Counted from the first letter of the stretch, positions 1 to 9,451 are shown. The stretch is DNA of 64,000 nucleotides from Faecalibacterium sp. (GCA_022652735.1 JALCRP010000006.1:42558-106557), one strand, 5' to 3'. Notes: generated by a model not told the origin, from the sequence alone. Translations and numbers: made by a program.

Positions 1-1
1 G

Positions 2-604
2 GGCACCTATCTGCTGCCTACCGTAATGGCAGCCTTTCAAAAGCAGTACCCGGACACACGCTTTAATGTAACCGTCGCCGCCACAGAGGAAATTTCCGAA
101 ATGACCCGAGCCGGCGCGCTGGATTTTGCGATCAACGGAGGCAAATGTCAGTATTCCCGCTGTGTATGCGTGGAAAAACTGCTGGATGACCGGCTTGTGC
201 TGGCGGCATCCCCGCAAAACCCGCTGGTGCAGCGCGGGCCGCTTCAGCCCAAGGATTTGCAGGGCGCGGGCTTTATCGTGCATAAGCCGAACTCGCAGCT
301 TTACAATTATTACATCGGCCTCATGCAGCAGTGCGGCCTGCCGGAGCATGTCGTAATGTCTCTGGGCAACATCGACGCGATCAAAAACGCCGTGATGGCC
401 GGCGTCGGCATTGCGCTTGTGCCCGAAATCGCGGTACGCAACGAGGTTTGCAAAGGGCTTTTATGCCTTCTGGACGAATCGTTTGCCGGCTTAGAATATC
501 CTTACAGCCTGATTTACAATAAAAACCGAGCCGTTTCGGCCACGGCTTTGCGCTTTATGGAGTTTTCGCGGAGCTATTTGCACGGCGCAGCACACGTGAA
601 CTGA
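2..604 (+). CDS. LysR-family regulator, C-terminal effector-binding domain (5' end outside window)
   Basis: The open frame runs in from the left edge and ends at a TGA, giving 200 visible residues. They read as the periplasmic-binding-like effector domain of a LysR-type regulator: it opens with GTYLLPTVMAAFQKQYP, typical of the first strand and helix of that domain, followed by the 'G-x-LDFAI' strand and later 'MAGVGIALVPEIAV', the usual hinge region. The DNA-binding helix-turn-helix is upstream of the window. No target can be named, because LysR genes usually control the divergent neighbour, which is not visible. The first Met in view (position 26) is internal and not the start. Confidence 0.9.
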   Translation, partial: GTYLLPTVMAAFQKQYPDTRFNVTVAATEEISEMTRAGALDFAINGGKCQYSRCVCVEKLLDDRLVLAASPQNPLVQRGPLQPKDLQGAGFIVHKPNSQLYNYYIGLMQQCGLPEHVVMSLGNIDAIKNAVMAGVGIALVPEIAVRNEVCKGLLCLLDESFAGLEYPYSLIYNKNRAVSATALRFMEFSRSYLHGAAHVN

Positions 605-667
605 TACCCGGCGCAGCTTTTTCGCGGGGCGCCGTGGCAGCAAAAAAAGCATACTGCCGCAAAAAGG

Positions 668-714
668 AAAAACCGCCCGGCCGGCCTGCAAAGGCCAAAC
701 CCGAGCGGTTTTTT
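668..714. terminator. Bidirectional intrinsic terminator
   Basis: AAAAACCGC pairs with GCGGTTTTT across a loop that contains a second small GGCC/GGCC pairing, with A and T tracts on the two sides. It lies between the convergent LysR gene and the SGNH hydrolase gene and can serve both. Confidence 0.85.
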
Positions 715-809
715 GTATATTCCATTCGTGCGCCGCGCATTTCCGTCCTGTGCCGCAAAAGGTGCAACACGCATTTCGCTTTTTCGTCGGCGATCGGCCG
801 GAAACTCTG

Positions 810-1787
810 TCAGCCGGCGGCCGCAAAGGCAGTGCCCGGCACCCATTCGTTATCCGAAGCATACTGCGTATGGCTGCGCAGATAGTTCACCCATGCGGTA
901 TAGCCGCTGCCCGCCGTAAAGTGGATGCCATCGGTTGCGGCATAATCGGCGTTTAGATTTCCGTCGCTATCGGCCATCGCATCCCACAGGTTGAGAAAGC
1001 AGCAGCCTTTTTCGGCGGCCATCTCGGCCAGCTTTTCGTTGATCTGCTGGAGATGGCTGCTTTCAAGGCCGGGCTTTTCGGCCGCGGTTTCGGGCCGCAC
1101 GGGCGGGATCGACTGCACATAGATGATCGTGCCTTCGCCAAGCGTTTTGCGCAGATCATCCAGCATCTGGCCGTAATAGGCCAAGAAAGAATCGTCCGCG
1201 CCGGTATTTACCAGCGTGTTCGTGCCCAGCAGCACATACACCTTTTTCGGCTGTTTGGCCGCCAGCGTATCCAGCACTACCTCGGCGCCGCGCTCGGGGT
1301 GTGTTACCGTCGTGCGGTTCACTATCGCATCCGGGCCGATGCCCACATAGCCGCAGATCAGCGCGCCCGAAAGATTGATGCCATATTCCGTAAAGCCTTC
1401 TGTAAGGCTGTCGCCCACAAAGGCGGCATCCGAGAAGTAATCAAGGCTGACCTGCCCGCGCTCTTTAAGCTGGATCGTATCCAAGCCATAGCTTTGCACG
1501 GTATAAGCGCCCGCCGCCTGCAAAATCGGGCCGTAGGCGTTGCCCTCGGCCGCGCTGCCGCCGCCCTGCATCGGCAGCGGCGCCAGCACCTCAGAAAGTG
1601 TATCTGCGGAGCTTGCCGTGCTTTCGGCGGCATCCGCACGGTGCTTTTTGCCGCTCTCGATGATCTTTGTCAGCGCCAGCGAAACCAAAAGGATCGCCGC
1701 CGCACAGAGGGCAAACCGGCCATAGCCGATCAGCCGCCGTTTGAAGCGGCTTTTCCGGCGCGCATGCACATTATAATCGTTTCCCAT
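810..1787 (-). CDS. Membrane-anchored SGNH/GDSL hydrolase
   Basis: The protein has 325 residues with a basic cytoplasmic N-terminus, one membrane segment (about residues 22-42) and an extracytoplasmic SGNH hydrolase domain. Block I is FVGDSLTEG (nucleophile Ser), block III is LLGTNTL (oxyanion Asn), and block V is TDGIHF (catalytic Asp-His). The family removes acyl groups from lipids or glycans, so a cell-envelope esterase is the likely role; the substrate is unknown. The gene is monocistronic with its own promoter and a shared terminator. The ATG at 1787 has a GGGAGGGTGAG Shine-Dalgarno site. Confidence 0.85.
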   Translation of the reverse strand: MGNDYNVHARRKSRFKRRLIGYGRFALCAAAILLVSLALTKIIESGKKHRADAAESTASSADTLSEVLAPLPMQGGGSAAEGNAYGPILQAAGAYTVQSYGLDTIQLKERGQVSLDYFSDAAFVGDSLTEGFTEYGINLSGALICGYVGIGPDAIVNRTTVTHPERGAEVVLDTLAAKQPKKVYVLLGTNTLVNTGADDSFLAYYGQMLDDLRKTLGEGTIIYVQSIPPVRPETAAEKPGLESSHLQQINEKLAEMAAEKGCCFLNLWDAMADSDGNLNADYAATDGIHFTAGSGYTAWVNYLRSHTQYASDNEWVPGTAFAAAG

Positions 1788-1808
1788 GTCTCACCCTCCC
1801 GTGTGCGC

Positions 1809-1837
1809 AGTTTACCACATTTCACCGCTGCGCGCAA
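1809..1837 (-). promoter_or_regulatory. Predicted sigma-A promoter for the SGNH hydrolase
   Basis: On the minus strand, TTGCGC and TAAACT are separated by 17 bases, just upstream of the hydrolase start. Confidence 0.55.
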
Positions 1838-1863
1838 GGCGCACGGCCCGCAAAACCCCGCCT

Positions 1864-1913
1864 AAAAAAGCAGCGCCCGCCGCACTCCATTGTGGTGCCG
1901 CAGGCGCTGCTTT
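1864..1913 (-). terminator. Intrinsic terminator of the ABC exporter operon
   Basis: GCAGCGCC pairs with GGCGCTGC, extended inward, and is followed on the minus strand by a run of T. It lies just after the stop at 1924. Confidence 0.85.
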
Positions 1914-1923
1914 ATTCAAGTTT

Positions 1924-3849
1924 TCAGGCGAGGTTGCCGGTATAAAGCTGATAATAGCGGCCCTTTTCCGCGATCAGCTGATCGTGGGTGCCACGCTCGA
2001 TGATATGCCCTTGCTCCAGCACCATGATGCAATCGGCATTGCGCACCGTCGAAAGGCGGTGGGCGATGACAAAGGTGGTGCGGCCGTACATCAGGCCGTC
2101 CATGCCCTTTTGCACCAGTTCTTCGGTTCGGGTGTCGATCGAGCTTGTGGCCTCATCCAGAATCAGCACAGGCGGATCGGCCACAGCCGCGCGGGCAATC
2201 GCGATCAGCTGGCGCTGCCCCTGCGAAAGGTTTGCGCCATCGCCCGTCAGGTTTGTGTTATAGCCATCCGGCAGGCGGGAAATGAAGCCGTCGGCGTTCG
2301 CCAGCTTGGCCGCGGCAATGCATTCCTCATCCGTCGCTTCCAAGCGGCCGTAGCGGATGTTCTCCATTACTGTGCCGGTAAACAGATGCGTATCCTGCAA
2401 AACGATGCCGAGGCTGCGGCGCAGATCGGATTTTTTGATCTTATTGATATTGATGCCGTCATAGCGGATTTTGCCATCGGCAATATCATAAAAGCGGTTG
2501 ATGAGGTTTGTGATCGTGGTTTTGCCCGCGCCCGTCGAGCCGACAAACGCGATCTTTTCGCCGGGCAGGCCGTAAAGGTCAATGTTGTGCAGCACAATCT
2601 TATCGGGGTTGTAGCCAAAATCGACATCGGTAAAGCGGATGTCGCCTTTCAGCTCGGTATAGCTGATGGTGTCATCGGCCGCATGCGGATGTTTCCAAGC
2701 CCAAAGGCCCGTGCGCTCCGTCGTCTCGGTCAGGGTGCCATCGGCGCCGCGCTTTGCGTTGACAAGCGTGACATAGCCCTCGTCGGTTTCCGGCTCGGCA
2801 TCCAGCAGCGCGAAGATGCGCTCGGCGCCGGCCAGCGCCATAACAACGTTATTGGCCTGCATGGAAATTTGGTTGATCGGCATGCTGAAGCTTTTGTTCA
2901 GCGCGAGAAAGGACACCACCGTGCCCACCGTAATGCCGCCCACGCCGCCGGCCGCCATCAGCGCGCCGACCACGGCGCATAAGGCATAGCTCAAATTGCC
3001 CAGCTGCGCGTTGGCCGGCATCATGATGTTGGCATACTTATTGGCGGTATCGGCGCTGTCGCGCAGCGCATCGTTCATACGGCGGAACTCCGCCAGCGTT
3101 TTTTCTTCGTGCGTGAACACCTTAACGACCTTCTGGCCGTCCATCATTTCCTCGATATAGCCGTTCACGGCGCCGAGATCTTTTTGCTGCTGCACAAAAT
3201 ACTTGCCGGATTTGCCGGCCAGCGCTTTGGAGACGTACATTATCACAACAACCATCACCATCGTCAGCGCCGTCAGCGGCAGGCTCATGATGCACATACT
3301 GATGAACACGCTGACAACTGTGATAATGCTGCTGAACAGCTGCGGCAGGCTCTGGCTAATCATCTGGCGCAGCGTATCGACATCGTTGGTGTAGATAGAC
3401 ATGATGTCGCCGTGCGAATGGGTATCAAAATAGCGGATCGGCAGGCTTTCCATGTGGGTGAACAGGCGGATGCGCAGATTGCGCAGCGTCCCCTGCGATA
3501 CGTTTACCATGATGCGGTTATACGCCCATGCGCACAGCGTACCAATGGCGTAAATGCAGCCAATCTTGCACAGTGCAGCAAACAGCGGGGCAAAATCCGG
3601 GTTCGCCTGCCCAACCAGCGGCTCGATATAATCGTCAATCAGCGATTTCAAAAACACGCTGGCCTGTACGGTGGCTAAGCTGCTGGCAAGGATACCGATA
3701 AATACCAGAATACAGTGCGGCAGGTAATCCCGCATTACTTCGCCCATCAGGCGCTTTAAGATTTTGCCCGGGTTTTTCACCTTGGGGCGCGGGCCGCGCA
3801 TCGGGCCTCTGCCGGGGCCGTGTACTGCTCTTGCTTTTTCTTCTGCCAT
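1924..3849 (-). CDS. Heterodimeric ABC exporter half-transporter, catalytically intact subunit
   Basis: This 641-residue half-transporter has an N-terminal six-helix type-I exporter domain (about residues 40-350) and a C-terminal nucleotide-binding domain with Walker A GSTGAGKTT, signature LSQGQRQ, Walker B VLILDEATSSID and H-loop IAHR. All catalytic residues are present, including the Glu after Walker B. It overlaps the preceding half-transporter gene by one base (TAATG), and the two should form a heterodimer of the LmrCD/BmrCD class. A basic, Pro/Gly-rich N-terminal tail of about 30 residues precedes helix 1. The substrate is probably a drug, lipid or peptide and cannot be told from sequence. 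The operon begins with a MarR regulator. Confidence 0.92.
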   Translation of the reverse strand: MAEEKARAVHGPGRGPMRGPRPKVKNPGKILKRLMGEVMRDYLPHCILVFIGILASSLATVQASVFLKSLIDDYIEPLVGQANPDFAPLFAALCKIGCIYAIGTLCAWAYNRIMVNVSQGTLRNLRIRLFTHMESLPIRYFDTHSHGDIMSIYTNDVDTLRQMISQSLPQLFSSIITVVSVFISMCIMSLPLTALTMVMVVVIMYVSKALAGKSGKYFVQQQKDLGAVNGYIEEMMDGQKVVKVFTHEEKTLAEFRRMNDALRDSADTANKYANIMMPANAQLGNLSYALCAVVGALMAAGGVGGITVGTVVSFLALNKSFSMPINQISMQANNVVMALAGAERIFALLDAEPETDEGYVTLVNAKRGADGTLTETTERTGLWAWKHPHAADDTISYTELKGDIRFTDVDFGYNPDKIVLHNIDLYGLPGEKIAFVGSTGAGKTTITNLINRFYDIADGKIRYDGININKIKKSDLRRSLGIVLQDTHLFTGTVMENIRYGRLEATDEECIAAAKLANADGFISRLPDGYNTNLTGDGANLSQGQRQLIAIARAAVADPPVLILDEATSSIDTRTEELVQKGMDGLMYGRTTFVIAHRLSTVRNADCIMVLEQGHIIERGTHDQLIAEKGRYYQLYTGNLA

Positions 3850-5603
3850 TACTGCGCACCTCCCTGCTTATCAAAATCGCCGCCGCCCTGCGTCTGGCCG
3901 TTATAAACTTCCTGATAGATCTGATTGGTTTTGAGCAGTTCCTCATGGGTGCCCACGCCATCGATACGGCCGTTATCCAGCACCACGATGCGGTCAGCGC
4001 CCTGCACGGAAGAAATGCGCTGGGCGATGATAAGCATCGTCGTATCCGGGATTTCCTCGTGGAACGCCTTGCGGATTTTCGCGTCTGTCGCGGTATCCAC
4101 TGCGCTGGTGGAATCGTCCAAAATTAAGATTTTCGGCTTTTTCAGCAAAGCACGTGCAATACACAGGCGCTGCTTCTGCCCGCCGGAAACGTTTGTGCCG
4201 CCCTGCTCGATATACGTATTATACCCTTCGGGCAAGCGGTCGATGAATTCATCGGCACAGGCCAAGCGGCAGGCACGCCGGCACTCTTCGTCCGTTGCGT
4301 TTTCATTGCCCCAGCGCAGGTTATCATAGATTGTGCCGCTGAACAGCACGTTCTTTTGCAGCACCATCGAAACTTGATCGCGCAGGGCCTTCATCTCGTA
4401 AGCGCGCACATCAATGCCGCCCACCTTGACGACGCCCTCAGTGGCGTCGTACAGGCGAGGCACCAGCTGTACAAAGCTGGATTTCGCGCTGCCCGTACCG
4501 CCGATCACGCCAATCACCTCGCCGGGCCGGACATGCAGGTTTACATCCTGCAAAACCGGCCTGCCGCTGCCTTGGCGCTGGTAGGTAAAGGAAACATGCT
4601 CGAAATCAATGCTGCCATCCGGCACCGTCGTCAGGGGCTTTTCCGGGTCGGCAAGGTCGCTTTTTTCATTCAGAACCTCGGCGATACGCCGGGCCGAGGC
4701 CGCGCTCATCGTAATCATCACGAATACCATCGAGAGCATCATCAGCCCCATCAGGATGTTCATGATATAGCTGAACAGGCTCGTCAGCTGGCCGGTGGTG
4801 AGGCTTCCGCCCACGATCATTTTAGCGCCCATCCAGCTTAGCGCGAGGTTGCACCCGTAGATGCACAGCATCATGGCGGGCATATTGTAAATCAGGCGCT
4901 TTTCGGCCCCAACAAACAGCTTATATACATTGTTGGCCGCGGCCGTGTATTTTTTGTTTTCATGCGCTTCGCGCACAAAGCTCTTCACCACGCGGATACC
5001 CGTGATGTTTTCCTGCACGGAGGCATTCAGGGCATCATATTTTTGGAACACCTTTTCAAAAATGCCCGCGGCCGGCCCGATGATAACGGCCAGAACCACC
5101 AGCAAAAAGAGGATTGCAACCACGAAGATCATCGAAAGCTTCGGGCTGATGGCAAACGCCAGCACCAGCGCGCAGATCATGGATACCGGCGCGCGCATGC
5201 ACATACGCATCAGCATCTGAAAGGCGTTTTGCAGGTTTGTCACATCTGTTGTCAGGCGCGTGACAAGGCCTGCCGTAGAATATTTGTCGATGTTTGCAAA
5301 CGAAAAGTTTTGAATGTTTGCAAACATCGCCTCGCGCAGGTTACAGGCAAAGCCTGTGGATGCGCGCGCCGAAAAGCGCCCGGCCGTTACGCCGCAGAAC
5401 AAGCTGCAGCAGGCCAACAGCACGATGATTGCGCCGTATTTCAGGATCGCGCCCATGTTGCCGACGGAAATGCCCTCATCAATGATCGCCGCCATCACAA
5501 AGGGGATCAGCGTTTCCAAAATGCCCTCGAAGATGGAAAGGATCGGCGTGATAATCGAATCCTTTTTATATTGTTTGATTTGTGCTGCCAGTGTTTGGAT
5601 CAT
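3849..5603 (-). CDS. Heterodimeric ABC exporter half-transporter, degenerate-site subunit
   Basis: This 584-residue half-transporter has a six-helix exporter domain and a C-terminal ATPase domain. Its nucleotide site departs from consensus in the way seen in the non-catalytic partner of heterodimeric exporters: Walker A is GGTGSAKSS, Walker B ends ILILDDSTSAVD with Asp instead of the catalytic Glu, and the H-loop is IIAQR with Gln instead of His. Its signature VSGGQKQR is intact and would complete the good site of the partner. The start overlaps the marR end by 38 bases and has a GGGAG ribosome-binding site, so the genes are translationally coupled. Confidence 0.92.
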   Translation of the reverse strand: MIQTLAAQIKQYKKDSIITPILSIFEGILETLIPFVMAAIIDEGISVGNMGAILKYGAIIVLLACCSLFCGVTAGRFSARASTGFACNLREAMFANIQNFSFANIDKYSTAGLVTRLTTDVTNLQNAFQMLMRMCMRAPVSMICALVLAFAISPKLSMIFVVAILFLLVVLAVIIGPAAGIFEKVFQKYDALNASVQENITGIRVVKSFVREAHENKKYTAAANNVYKLFVGAEKRLIYNMPAMMLCIYGCNLALSWMGAKMIVGGSLTTGQLTSLFSYIMNILMGLMMLSMVFVMITMSAASARRIAEVLNEKSDLADPEKPLTTVPDGSIDFEHVSFTYQRQGSGRPVLQDVNLHVRPGEVIGVIGGTGSAKSSFVQLVPRLYDATEGVVKVGGIDVRAYEMKALRDQVSMVLQKNVLFSGTIYDNLRWGNENATDEECRRACRLACADEFIDRLPEGYNTYIEQGGTNVSGGQKQRLCIARALLKKPKILILDDSTSAVDTATDAKIRKAFHEEIPDTTMLIIAQRISSVQGADRIVVLDNGRIDGVGTHEELLKTNQIYQEVYNGQTQGGGDFDKQGGAQ

Positions 5604-6126
5604 GCAAGTTCTCCCTTCCCTGTTTTTGCGCCGCCGTGCCCGCGGTAAGGCCGGCTTTTAGCTTTTCCAGCAGGCGCATTAACTCTGTGTGCTCCTCGGC
5701 CGATAAAAGCCCGTCAATATAGTTTGTTGTCTGCCGCAGCGATTGTACAATTTTTTCCTGTGCCGCCGCGCCTGCCGGCGTAAGAATCAGGCGTTTAAGC
5801 CGCGCATCCTCCGGCACACCTTCCCGCCGGATATAGCCCTTTTTCTCCATCAGCTGAAGAATATTCGTCACCGTACTGCGGGTAATGTCAAAGGATTGTT
5901 CCACATCCCGCTGAAAAATCGCTTTTCCCTGATTTTCGTAAAGAAAAGAGAGAATCCAGCCGTGCATGGCAGTAATATCCTCGACGCCGTTGGCGCGGCT
6001 AAACTCGTTCAGCTGCCGAAAGATCAGGTTATCTACACGGTGCAGCTGCGCCGGAATCACCTGTGGGGCACAGTGGCCTCCGCCGCGGCAGTGCGGCGGG
6101 TGGCTTGTGCATCTCGGATAAGCCAT
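5566..6126 (-). CDS. MarR-family regulator of the ABC exporter operon
   Basis: This 186-residue winged-helix protein has the recognition region at about residues 75-110 (FDITRSTVTNILQLMEKKGY) and the wing Asp-Ala-Arg motif (VPEDARLKRLILT). It is the first gene of the operon and overlaps the exporter gene, so autorepression and control of the exporter by a ligand is the likely role. The first 20 residues contain a His/Cys cluster (HPPHCRGGGHC) absent from ordinary MarR proteins; it could bind a metal or be a variable tail. The ATG at 6126 has a perfect AAGGAGG site 8 bases upstream, which supports this start. Confidence 0.9.
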   Translation of the reverse strand: MAYPRCTSHPPHCRGGGHCAPQVIPAQLHRVDNLIFRQLNEFSRANGVEDITAMHGWILSFLYENQGKAIFQRDVEQSFDITRSTVTNILQLMEKKGYIRREGVPEDARLKRLILTPAGAAAQEKIVQSLRQTTNYIDGLLSAEEHTELMRLLEKLKAGLTAGTAAQKQGRENLHDPNTGSTNQTI

Positions 6127-6147
6127 ATTTTCGCCTCCTTATTTTTG

Positions 6148-6203
6148 TTTTGTTTCAAACAGTTCGGCACAAAACATTTTAACAGGCAATTTTGGAATGT
6201 CAA
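6148..6203 (-). promoter_or_regulatory. marR-ABC operon promoter with candidate MarR operator
   Basis: On the minus strand, TTGACA (6198-6203) and TAAAAT (6176-6181) are spaced by 16 bases. Just downstream, 6148-6174 carries inverted arms TTTTGT and ACAAAA, with a GTTT-G-AAAC palindrome inside. This position would let a repressor block initiation. Confidence 0.65.
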
Positions 6204-6220
6204 TGAACAAAATGTGAAAA

Positions 6221-6251
6221 AGAAAATGCCGTGGGAGAAGCCCCGCGGCAT
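6221..6251 (-). terminator. Intrinsic terminator after the GT-C fusion gene
   Basis: ATGCCGCGGGG and CCCACGGCAT form a stem with a 5-base loop, followed on the minus strand by TTTTCTTTTT. Confidence 0.8.
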
Positions 6252-6258
6252 CGTATTT

Positions 6259-9200
6259 TTAGCCAAGGATATAAAAGCCCCAGCTGGGAAGCCATTGCAT
6301 GCTTGCCGCCCATATGCGGCCCACCGGCAGCCCCGAAAGCACCGGATAAAACCACAAAAACAGCACGGCCGCCGCGGCCAAAACCGCCATGCCGGCCTTT
6401 TTGGCGCGGCGCGGGCTCTTTTCGGCCAGATGCCCAAGCTCCAGCGCGGCCGCCGCAATCAAAAACGGCACACAGGGAAAGTAGTGATACAAAAATGTGC
6501 AGCGTGTTACCATAACCCACGGCAGCAGGCTGCTCAGCAGCGCCACAATCACCACGCCGCTCGCGCGGCTGCCCTCGCCCACAAGCTGGCGCTGCGCCGT
6601 GCGCAGCCAAGCCGCAAGCCCCACCAGCGCCACTGCCGGGCTGATAAAGCCCGCAATGCTGGCATATTTGCCCGCAGGCAGGCCGCCGCCCATATAGTAC
6701 CATACCGGGCGCAGATCAAACAGCCACGAATACCAGTTGGAGGAGAAGGGATGGGTGGCTTCCAGCGTCGAGTGATACCAGTACATATATTTTTGGCAGC
6801 CCCACCATTCCGCCAGGCTAAAGGTGTGATCCCGGAACCAATAGGGCGCGTAGCTAGCAAGATAAATGCAAAGCGGCACTGCGACAAAAAACACACAGCC
6901 GCCCAAAATCGCCATGCCGAACTCCGGCCAGAATGCCTTTTTGCCCGCCGCGGCATCGCCCGCGTAAAGCTGCCGACGGCGCAGCACAAGGATGCCGAAG
7001 TACAGCACAGCCAGCCCAGCGCCCGCATAAAGCCCCGTCCATTTTGCGGCACATGCCAGCCCGAACGCGACGCCGCTGGCCGCCATCGGCAAAACGGCTT
7101 TTCTCACGCCGGAAACCAACACGCGTTGGCCGTACCACACCATCCCATCCACCGCGAGCAAAATGAAAAACACCGCGTATGTGTCGATCGTAGCGATGCG
7201 GCTTTGCGAAAAGCGCATGAAATCCAAACCCAGCAAAATCCCCGCAAACGCCCCGAGCGACGGCTTGCGCGTCAGGCGGCGCACAAAACAGTATAAAAGC
7301 GGCACCAACAGCACACCGAACAGCGTGCCGAAGAAGCGCCAGCCAAAGCCCGTCATACCGAACAGCGCGATGCCCAGCGCGATAAAATCTTTGCCAAGCG
7401 GCGGGTGCGTCGTCTCGTAGACGGTCATGCCGTGCAAAAGCTCGTAGCCGGTGCGCGCGTGATAGATTTCGTCAAAATAGAAGGTGTTCAGCTGGCTTAC
7501 GGCATCCGGCACGGCGGCCTGCTCGTCGGCCACGGCCGTTTCTCCTGTGGCGAGGCCCAGCAGATTGCCGTCGTGATCGCGGAACGCCGCCTCAAACAGC
7601 TGCCCGTCCGAAAGCGTAACCGTGTAAAAGGCCGAGCCGTCCAGCGCATAGGAGTACCAACCAAAGCAGGTGCCCCAGTTAAGGTCCTGCTCGGCGACAG
7701 CGGTGCCATCCGCTGACATAACGGAAATATGCCCCGCGTTATCGCTGGAAATGCCCGTATAAAGCTGAAGCTGCGCCGCCGTACCCGCAGGGGTGAGCGT
7801 AAATGTCGCCGTCGTGCCGTTTGCATCAAGGCAGGTTTGCGGCGCGGTAAAATCGCCAAGATACGAAAAGCTCAGCAGGGCCGTGGCAGCCGTCAGCGCC
7901 AGCAAAAAGATACGTTCGGGCTTTGTCCACACGGGCTGCGGCGCAGGAGCAGCCAAGGAGGGCGCCCCCTGCGGCGTTTTTTTCGCCGAGCCGCAAGCGG
8001 TATTTTTCTGCGCGGCCTGCACAGCTTTTGCCGGATGCGCCCCGGCTTTTGGGCCGGCATGTGGCTGCTTGGCTTCGGGCGGCTGCACCGCGCTCTGCGG
8101 CAAAGCATCCGCAAGCGGCGCTGCGCGCCCCTGCACCGTCCGGCGCCATGCCCATACCGCCAGCAGGATAAACAGCACCGTTTCGGCCAAACCGACGCCG
8201 CGCTGCATCAGGATGCTGACGTTGTCGTTCAGGTATTCGTTATCCGTGCCCACCACGCCGAACACAAGCGCCATGTTCAAAAGGCTCGTAAGCGAAAAGC
8301 CCGCCGCCAGCGAAAGCAGCTTTTTATCGCCGAAACGTGCCGCCGCGGCCAGCAACAACACAACTGCAAAAACGAGATAGCGCTCGTGCATGCGGTGTGC
8401 CAGCGTAAAGATGCCCACGCCGTAAACGGCCGCCAGCAGCAACGGGCTAAAGCGCCCCGCCCGCTGCGATTTCCACGCCCAGACGGCGGCAAATGCCGTT
8501 ACAGCCACAATCAGCAGAACGCCGAGCTGCTGCCACGTCAGCAGCGTAAGGCCGCCGAGGTGCAAGGCCTCCTGCGTTTGGCTCTGCCATTCGCCGCCCA
8601 AAAATGCAAAGAAATTGCAGGCGTTAATCGTGGCGTAGGGGTAGCTTGTCGCCGTCGTACCGTACTTTTCCAAAAGCCCGTTTGCAAGGCCGAGCAGGCC
8701 CCAAAACGGCAGCCCGCATACAACAACAGGGGCCACCGCCGCAAGGGCGCCCAGCGCTGCATCCCGCAAAGCCCGGATAACTTTTGGGCGAGAAGCTGCA
8801 AACACGGCAGGCCACAAAAAGCAGATAGCCAGCGCAGGCCCCACCAAAAGGGCCTGCGGCTTTACGGCCAGCGCCAGCCCGTAAAACAGCGCCGCCGGGA
8901 TAGGCCGCTTTTCTTCGAGCAGCGCAAAGCAGCACAAAATCAGCAGCGAGAACACGCTGTCGATTTGGCCCCACACGCCCGTATCATATAAAATCGCCGG
9001 GCAGAACGCCGCGAAGATCGCCACGCGCGCCGCGGCGGCGGGCGTTTGCCGGCGGCAGCCAATGCGCCAGATTACAAGCGCGATGGCCGCGCCGGCCAGC
9101 GCCGGCCAAAACGCCAGCAGTACCTTTTGCAGCACTTCCGGGCAGCCCGGCAGGCGAATCAGCTTGCCCGGCAGCCATAAAAGCAGCATATAGCCTGGCG

Positions 9201-9402
9201 GATAATCGCAAAAGTAGCCATCGGCATAGAAACCACCCGGGCCAAGCTCGGCCATGCGCATCGCCCACCCGGCGAAGCAGCCGAAATCATACGGATACTT
9301 CTCCGTGGCGGCCGCCAGCGCCAGCTGAAGCATAAACGCGCCCGCGGCGCACAGCAGCACCGTGCGTTTCCAGCGCTTTTTTTCGCTTTCGGCAGTCAGC
9401 AT
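6259..9402 (-). CDS. Fused membrane glycosyltransferase: Gpi18-like domain plus protein O-mannosyltransferase-like domain
   Basis: The protein has 1047 residues and two GT-C units. The first (about 1-420) is polytopic and resembles Gpi18/GT87-type mannosyltransferases (FGCFAGWAMRM, then CDYPPGYMLLL). A Pro/Ala/Lys/Gln-rich linker (about 430-500) leads to an extracytoplasmic beta-rich domain. The second GT-C unit (from about 620) follows, with the PMT/ArnT hallmark FYFDEIYHARTGYEL and THPPLGKDFIALG and a PMT C-terminal four-helix region. PMT-type enzymes use polyprenyl-phosphate sugars on the outer face, so protein or envelope glycosylation is likely. The ATG at 9402 is chosen because AAGGAG lies 6 bases upstream; the open frame extends 71 codons further, into the cysS terminator. 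Confidence 0.85.
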   Translation of the reverse strand: MLTAESEKKRWKRTVLLCAAGAFMLQLALAAATEKYPYDFGCFAGWAMRMAELGPGGFYADGYFCDYPPGYMLLLWLPGKLIRLPGCPEVLQKVLLAFWPALAGAAIALVIWRIGCRRQTPAAAARVAIFAAFCPAILYDTGVWGQIDSVFSLLILCCFALLEEKRPIPAALFYGLALAVKPQALLVGPALAICFLWPAVFAASRPKVIRALRDAALGALAAVAPVVVCGLPFWGLLGLANGLLEKYGTTATSYPYATINACNFFAFLGGEWQSQTQEALHLGGLTLLTWQQLGVLLIVAVTAFAAVWAWKSQRAGRFSPLLLAAVYGVGIFTLAHRMHERYLVFAVVLLLAAAARFGDKKLLSLAAGFSLTSLLNMALVFGVVGTDNEYLNDNVSILMQRGVGLAETVLFILLAVWAWRRTVQGRAAPLADALPQSAVQPPEAKQPHAGPKAGAHPAKAVQAAQKNTACGSAKKTPQGAPSLAAPAPQPVWTKPERIFLLALTAATALLSFSYLGDFTAPQTCLDANGTTATFTLTPAGTAAQLQLYTGISSDNAGHISVMSADGTAVAEQDLNWGTCFGWYSYALDGSAFYTVTLSDGQLFEAAFRDHDGNLLGLATGETAVADEQAAVPDAVSQLNTFYFDEIYHARTGYELLHGMTVYETTHPPLGKDFIALGIALFGMTGFGWRFFGTLFGVLLVPLLYCFVRRLTRKPSLGAFAGILLGLDFMRFSQSRIATIDTYAVFFILLAVDGMVWYGQRVLVSGVRKAVLPMAASGVAFGLACAAKWTGLYAGAGLAVLYFGILVLRRRQLYAGDAAAGKKAFWPEFGMAILGGCVFFVAVPLCIYLASYAPYWFRDHTFSLAEWWGCQKYMYWYHSTLEATHPFSSNWYSWLFDLRPVWYYMGGGLPAGKYASIAGFISPAVALVGLAAWLRTAQRQLVGEGSRASGVVIVALLSSLLPWVMVTRCTFLYHYFPCVPFLIAAAALELGHLAEKSPRRAKKAGMAVLAAAAVLFLWFYPVLSGLPVGRIWAASMQWLPSWGFYILG

Positions 9403-9451
9403 TGCGTTCTCCTTTTTTGCGGCGGGCAGGCCCTCCGCTTTTATGGGATGC

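Noticed and set aside
1786..2982. 398-codon plus-strand open frame
   Set aside because: Antisense to the ABC exporter gene, whose motifs are clear. No family features in the antisense translation.
5743..7296. 517-codon plus-strand open frame
   Set aside because: It is antisense to marR and the GT-C fusion, has His/Arg/Gln-rich low-complexity translation and no ribosome site. In G+C-rich DNA such opposite frames are common.
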